The translations under genes and the position numbers were made by a program. DNA of 64,000 nucleotides from Pyrenula massariospora (Eukaryota; Ascomycota; Eurotiomycetes; Pyrenulales; Pyrenulaceae): NCBI GenBank assembly GCA_021030905.1, contig JAGFMI010000007.1, forward strand, positions 930,001 to 994,000. The letters run 5' to 3'. The notes beneath the pieces are model-generated. The model saw nothing but the letters and a program-made list of their open reading frames with translations, was not told where the DNA came from and searched no databases. Positions 59,115-64,000 of the stretch are shown here, one piece after another (the stretch's first letter is position 1; every line of letters starts with the position of its first letter).

Positions 59115-60379
59115 CTAAGCCTGCTCAACCCCCCCTCGCGCTCTAGACATCTTAAGCCTCCCCCTAACATGCCCGATGAAGGTCAGCAAGCTAGGCAGAT
59201 TCCCGCACACGATTCCAGCCGTTACTTCGGCGGCCCTTGGAGCTGTCAGGTCTGAAGTGGGAAATTGCAGGTGCGGGAGACATACATGCAGATCGCCACA
59301 TGGATTGTGGCGTCCATCGAGCTCTCTGCGTGGTCGCGCCAGAACTTTACGGCGTAGATGATGCGGAGGGCGCTTGCTGCGCACGCGCTGGCGTGACGGC
59401 GTGTCAGCTGATTGTGGCATTTGGAAAGGAAGAATGAGACGGGGGATGGTTGTGTTGAAAAAGGTAGGTGAAAAGAAGAAGAGCTGATCGAGGGGAGACG
59501 TAATTGCTTACATAACTCCAACCGTAAACACCGCACACGCGGTGATCTTCCTGTTAGCGGACAAATTCAACTTGGAAACCCAAACCATCGGCATGAGAAG
59601 CATGACAAAGTCAACGACCATGTTGACGCAGCCGTTGGCGAGCATCTTGGCGGGGAACAGCACGCATGTTCCCCGAATTGGTTGCTCAAGTCGTTTACGT
59701 GCGGGGAAGCAGCCGGAGATATCCATACAATAATCGGCTGCAAACCAGAGCATGTTGAACCAGATGAAGAGTTGAAGTGCATAATAAGACTTGCTTCCGG
59801 GGACTGGAATGAAGATTCGCCAGATCTGGAGGAGGATGGAGAGCTTTGTGAGAGCAATCACGGGCGTGAAGAGAAATCTGACCGCGTTGATGAGCTTCCA
59901 AAAGCCTGGACATTAGATTCGCAAGCCTGAGATTTTGATAGGGTTCGTTAGGAGCTTGCCTTGGCTATCGCTGACATGTCCTCGGGAGTCATTTGGTCTG
60001 TTGGTAGCATCACACCATATCTCAGCGTTGTCACACCGGAAGTGCAGAGACCAATTTGCCCTAACTAGAACATGTCAGCACATTTGAAAGAGTCAGAAGA
60101 GATGGGTGGCTCACAACCGCAATGCTCATGGTCCCTATGACGGTACCGAGAAGTTAGGCTAACCCATGCCATTAAAGTTACGAGACTCTTACATTCGCTC
60201 CAACCATCATCTCTGAGAACAATGATCCTTGTATATAGGCGCAACAATAAGATAATCGTAATCAATGTGATGAAGAGCGTAAGGACGGTGATTATTGCAG
60301 CACTTAGACCAGAGTTTGTGCTTTGTTGACCAGAGGGTTCCCGGAGTTGAAGTGAATTGAATGGCATCATGGAGGCCAT
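59115..60379 (-). CDS. Rhodopsin-domain fungal integral membrane protein (SAT4-like)
   Basis: Six-exon model: 60379-60193, 60134-60115, 60064-59960, 59894-59512, 59387-59286 and 59235-59115, summing to 305 residues. Family traits are seven hydrophobic segments, the DDGW motif after the first (LYTRIIVLRDDGW), ALTKLSILLQIWRIF in the middle, a Cys-containing extracellular loop, LLPM-like text (LMPMVWVSKLNLS), and EVTAGIVCGNLPSL near the end. Such proteins form a large, mostly uncharacterised group in filamentous ascomycetes; some sit in metabolite clusters. The third intron (59959-59895) appears to use a GC donor (AAG/GCAAGC) and its acceptor is uncertain. The second exon is only 20 nt. The C-terminal tail is short. 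Role unknown. Confidence 0.75.
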
Positions 60380-60893
60380 TTCCTGGACTGGGCCTAGATT
60401 CGTTGACTTTGAGACCTCTGCGACGAGGCTAGAAGCATAACGGAGTTTTCTGCGAGCATTTCAGATCTTAAACCAGCTGGACGGCCATGTGCGCTGCAAT
60501 GTAAGGGGAAAGGGAGACTGGGGGCACTTTTAATCGGCGATAACATTGTCGTAAGCGGAACGTTAACATGAACATTGCATCTTCAGCCTCACTGGCCCCT
60601 GAGCCATAACAAGGGTAGATGCATATTGCATCCAATGATCACTTTGGGTGGCTTCGAGCAGCCTCGTTCCAAAGCGTAAGAAGGAAGCCAGACCGTTCGG
60701 GATGCCTGCCTGCAGCCACTTAGGCTGGTCTAGACAAGGGAAAAAGTTGCATCAATTGCATCAAGGATGTATCGTATGCGAGCGGTACTTAAAAATAGCG
60801 CTTGTTAGTTCCTGTTCGGTAGCTTTTGTGACGGTTGTCTTTGCCATGCAGAGCGTCTGTAACAAACACTGGCGTTTCAGAATCTCCTCACTT
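60380..60893. other. Intergenic, rhodopsin-domain gene to KDSR-like relic
   Basis: 514 bp with no recognisable gene; it should include the rhodopsin-domain gene promoter. Confidence 0.4.
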
Positions 60894-61624
60894 TCAACTA
60901 TTTCTGCATATAGCGTCCCAAGGTCGCCATAGGATAGGGCAAACAGTCAGATCAACTACAATAGCAAAGGGAGAGTCGACAATTCCCAAGCCTCTTTTTG
61001 GAGATGGCCCGATCATGTTGGCAAAAAGCATCGCAGAATCGACGGAGTCGTCGCAGATTGCATACTCTCCTTTCTCCGATAAAGACGATAGGGCAAATTC
61101 TGGAACTCGCGTGTCCAACTTTCTTGTCGTCCTCAGTCCAGATTTTAAGCATCGACTGCGCTGCATAGGTGGCAAATAAGTAATTATTTCTCAGGCAAAC
61201 TTCGAGATCTTCGGAGCTATTATCTGGGAGCAGTCCATACCGTGCTTCTGAACCGCTAGCTGCACAGTATAGGACGTCAGGAACTCGACTTTAGGCTCTG
61301 AATACCGTATCAATCTTTCATCTTGGTCAGTCATTTCGCAAACTCATAGCAGCCTGAGAGCGGGATGTCGAACTTGAGAGGCGTTTGCCAGATCGGGCAA
61401 AACCGCATTGATATCCTGTGTCTTGTCCAATGTTGTGGTGGTAATCGCATTTCTGGCTTCGTCGAGCGGTCCAGATCGTCGAGCGAAAATCGTTACATGA
61501 GCTCCTTGCTCTGTTAGCATATCTCTTGATCCGAAGATCGTGCCTACCTTGCGCTGCCACGGCTTTGGATATCTCGACGCTAAGACCTAGGGCCCCCAGT
61601 CACGAAGATTGTCTGCTCGTGCAT
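60894..61624 (-). pseudogene. Decayed short-chain dehydrogenase, 3-ketodihydrosphingosine reductase-like (Tsc10/KDSR)
   Basis: Tsc10 reduces 3-ketodihydrosphingosine in sphingolipid synthesis at the ER. Pieces in collinear order on the minus strand match the family: an N-terminus TIFVTGG; LGLSVEISKAVAAQ; after an intact-looking 43-nt intron, GAHVTIFARRSGPLDEARN; then VPDVLYCAASGSEARYG and NNYLFATYAAQSMLKIWTED; and last the C-terminal GEYAICDDSVDSAMLF..SPKRGLGIVD. The frame shifts inside the TGGxxxLG cofactor loop (about 61590) and again before the middle block, with a stop. The part that should carry the catalytic Tyr-x3-Lys, about 150 residues, is missing between 61090 and 61060. It cannot code an active enzyme. 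A working copy should exist elsewhere, since the step is essential. Confidence 0.8.
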
Positions 61625-62875
61625 TAGTGCGAGAATTGATAGATCAAACAATGTTCGCCTTGCGGATCAAAGTCCGCATATTTCTTTTTGGGGAAACTGG
61701 GCGAAAAGCTTTGTAGAGATGAAACCAAGTGGGGGCAGGCAATGGAAAGTTTTCAACAGACTTGATTGCCCCACTAGTTAATCTTGCCTCGTGGTTGTGT
61801 AAGGGTAGGCACACGGCAGACTTGGTAATGCAGAAAGCCCCAGGGTGCAGAAGCTCAGCCCCATCCAGGCTACACTGCAGATTCAGCCGTTGAAGCAGAA
61901 GCTTCGATCAGCCGAGTAAGGATGCCAGTAACCTGATATCATCAATCTAGATTGATTTCGTATCTCTGCGAAATACCATTAGATATTCGACCTTTTCTTT
62001 CGTATAAACCGAGAATGGAGCGTTGGAATGAGAGGCCCTGTGGACGTTTCCAAAACTAGTGCTTGGGCTGTTTCTCAGAACCCTCCCCGCCGGCCTTGGC
62101 GTCACCCTGGCTTGCCACATCGAGGCTTGCTGACAGAAGTCGTGACCCGAACGCCCTTCGGCCCCTCGCTTAGGCTCTACAGCCCGATTGCAGTAAACGC
62201 TCTTTATAAGCAAGGGGCCAAGACGCGTCCTCGATTGCTACAAAAGCGAGATTGCTTATATCGAGATTGCCGAGTATCAACGCTAAACCTATTATAGTAG
62301 GTGAAGAAGACCATTTAGATGTCAACCTCTTCGTGTACGGGCCAGGTTTGGTGTACACGGTCCTCGTCCTTGCCCAAAAACTCCCTCTCTATATAAGCAA
62401 TCCTAATAAATAAATTTGCCAAGCAACTGCTTCTACAGCGAGATTGATGCTAGCTATTAGTAAAATTTGATGGTGCTGACACCTTGTTGCTACTAGGGCA
62501 AAATTGCTTATATGGTGGTTGCTTATAAGGGGGGGTTACCGGTATTAGCCGTAGGGGGCAACGATCTCTATCACCCAGCCTCACATCCTATGTGCTGACA
62601 CCACGTCACTATTGTTGCACAGGGGCAAGGACCATGTCACGAAAAATGTCAGCTGCTGAGGAGATGGCGAAAATTGGAGCCGGGTTGGGGCGCTAGCATC
62701 TGGTTTTTGCGCGTACCCTGGCTGTGTATTGTGTCAACATACCGGGTCATGCCTGGGAGGCATTTTCCTCGATAATTAGACAGTGCCTTGAGTTGCCTAT
62801 GAGCCAGCAAGGCTTTCTGCAGACGATTTTCATCAAACATTTCAGATCTTATCGCCGAGATGGATCGTGTTCGAT
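61625..62875. other. Intergenic with a transposon-end relic
   Basis: 1.25 kb before the STAND gene. It holds the repeat described at 62201-62537. The rest has no coding signal. Confidence 0.45.
62201..62537. mobile_element. Probable pogo/Fot-like MITE or terminal-repeat relic
   Basis: The left end has CTTTATAAGCAAGGGG and the right end GGTTGCTTATAAGGGG, inverted to each other over about 10 bp (TTATAAGCAA). Three more copies of the TATAAGCAA / TTGCTTATA motif lie inside (near 62251, 62390 and 62500). Repeated subterminal motifs of this type are known at the ends of fungal pogo-like DNA transposons. There is no transposase, so it is a short non-autonomous copy or remnant. Ends are approximate. 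Confidence 0.45.
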
Positions 62876-64000
62876 ATGGCTCCAATGATATCTTGCCAGG
62901 TGATGACTACAGACGCAACATCCTCACTGACAGCAGCACTCCACACCCTGCAAAACATCCTCTATGAAGACGAAAAGGAACAGTACTACGCTAATGTTTC
63001 GCTCCCCGAGCCTTCGAGTGTCATAACGTTCGTTACGAAAGTTGATCTAGTCTACCGAAGCCAAGCTTCTCGATGTGTCGCGCCAAGGCTATGCACCTTT
63101 CTGGATAGGACTCGACAATTCGTTGATGTTGTCGATACATTCGTTAGCTCTAGACCTCAAATTGCTGCCTTAGTATGGGGGAGTGTGAAAACTACGATTT
63201 TGCTTGCGAATAGAGTTGCGTCATACTTTGATCAAGTTACCAATTTACTCATGAGCGTGGGTAAGATCTGTCCTATCTTTCAACAGTTCGGACATCTATA
63301 TCCAGGCTTTGTTGGACTTCGAGAAAGCTTGAGTGATTTTTACGCGATCGTGATTCGAATGTGTGCGAAAGTAATTCAAGTTTCACGACGCTCAACTAGC
63401 GCACAGGTTATATCTGCAATGTTCAATCCATTTGAGACCGAGTTCAAGCCATTTAAACTTGATCTGGACAGGCATAGTGAGCTCATTCACTTACAAATAT
63501 CACTTGCGTCGAAGATCGCTAGCCAAGAAGAGACAAAACTGGCCAAGCTCGAAAGAAAAGAAAACGCACTTCACCGTCAAAGAGCTTTGAGGTTCTATAA
63601 GGATATCAGCAATGAACACGGTGAGGTGCGAAAATGGCGTTTGCACAAAGTGGAAAGGGATAGGGCAAAGAAAAGGTCAGCAATAAGGTTAAATCTTTGT
63701 CACATTGACACAATTAAAGTGTGGAAGCAATCTATGAGAAACTGGACTCCTGGTACTGTCGATTGGTTTCAGCAGGACAATGAGTTCCAGAAGTGGATTC
63801 GCACCACGGAAACAGCTATACTCTGGTGTAGCGGCACACTGGGAACAGGGAAAACAATGATCATTTCAAAAATTCTTGCATTTCTCTACAGTAAAGATTC
63901 ATCCGACCAAATCTGCTATTTCTTCTGTCGATCCGACTACGAGGAGACACTACAAGCCCGAAGCATACTGGGCAGCCTTGCATGTCAAGCTTTAGAGCCA
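62876..64000 (+). CDS. STAND (NACHT-type) NLR-like protein, 5' part
   Basis: The frame is open from an ATG at 62876 to the window edge (375 codons, no stop), so the gene is cut by the edge. The first 200 residues are helical with the phrases FVDVVDTFVSSRPQIAALVWG and LYPGFVGLRESLSDFYA (given in part), typical of the N-terminal domain that precedes NACHT in many ascomycete NLRs (DUF7708-like). A charged, possibly coiled segment follows (about residues 205-240), then the start of the NTPase: WFQQDNEFQKWI, and a P-loop at about 318-327 reading GTLGTGKT, where the usual form is GxPGxGKS/T. Leu replaces the Pro. Fungal proteins of this type act in non-self recognition and regulated cell death. Repeat domain and effector are outside the window. 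Alternative starts are 62885 and 62903. Confidence 0.82.
   Translation, partial: MAPMISCQVMTTDATSSLTAALHTLQNILYEDEKEQYYANVSLPEPSSVITFVTKVDLVYRSQASRCVAPRLCTFLDRTRQFVDVVDTFVSSRPQIAALVWGSVKTTILLANRVASYFDQVTNLLMSVGKICPIFQQFGHLYPGFVGLRESLSDFYAIVIRMCAKVIQVSRRSTSAQVISAMFNPFETEFKPFKLDLDRHSELIHLQISLASKIASQEETKLAKLERKENALHRQRALRFYKDISNEHGEVRKWRLHKVERDRAKKRSAIRLNLCHIDTIKVWKQSMRNWTPGTVDWFQQDNEFQKWIRTTETAILWCSGTLGTGKTMIISKILAFLYSKDSSDQICYFFCRSDYEETLQARSILGSLACQALEP

Noticed and set aside
62281-62530. Idea that the TATAAGCAA block is the STAND gene promoter with TATA boxes only
   Set aside because: Motif copies occur in both orientations and are inverted at the ends, which fits transposon ends better than a core promoter, although promoter activity is not excluded.
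1-64000. tRNA, rRNA and CRISPR
   Set aside because: I looked for the T-loop GGTTCGAATCC pattern and found no convincing tRNA; no rRNA. CRISPR is not expected in a fungus, and the only short-period array (12664-12914) has no spacers.

Overview
The window is nuclear DNA of a filamentous ascomycete (Pezizomycotina; Dothideomycetes or Leotiomycetes are my best guesses, not proven). Genes are single, unlinked in function and transcribed from both strands. They carry short introns (mostly 45-75 nt) with GT..AG ends and CTRAC-like branch sites. The families are typical of filamentous fungi: a Zn2Cys6 regulator, CYP52-like and other P450s, DUR3, an ABCC pump, a DUF1479 dioxygenase, a rhodopsin-domain membrane protein and a STAND/NACHT protein. 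There are no rRNA genes, I found no tRNA, and I saw no intact transposase.

Layout: 0.7-8.7 kb holds a small oxidative group: cytochrome b5 (-), a CYP52-like P450 (-), a second P450 of nine exons (+) and a Zn2Cys6 regulator (-). 8.7-13.6 kb is gene-free and carries a 26-bp minisatellite whose copies differ almost only by transitions, as RIP would leave. 13.6-31.8 kb is a dense housekeeping and transport block: a Bax-inhibitor/TMBIM protein, EMC1, DUR3 urea transporter, a DUF1479 Fe(II)/2OG oxygenase sharing a GATA-rich promoter with DUR3, a Cdc34-type E2, a full ABCC transporter and a secreted lactonase-like propeller. 31.8-39.3 kb is gene-poor. 39.3-42.2 kb is an EST1-like protein. 42.2-47.5 kb is gene-poor with two weak candidates. 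47.5-58.1 kb: a frameshifted peroxisomal enoyl-CoA isomerase, a SYLF-domain protein, a RING protein, a Nudix ADP-sugar hydrolase and Swi5. 59.1-60.4 kb: a rhodopsin-domain membrane protein. 60.9-61.6 kb: a decayed 3-ketodihydrosphingosine-reductase-like gene. 62.2-62.5 kb: a pogo-like terminal-repeat relic. From 62.9 kb to the edge: the 5' part of a STAND/NACHT gene.

Functional links that the sequence supports: cytochrome b5 beside two microsomal P450s (electron donor and acceptors) with a regulator; two ER-membrane proteins (TMBIM and EMC1) in tandem; and DUR3 plus DUF1479 sharing a promoter with four WGATAR-type sites, pointing to nitrogen control. Exon models were built by hand from splice signals and frame continuity; most sum to a whole number of codons. 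No database search was possible, so family names rest on motif recognition.
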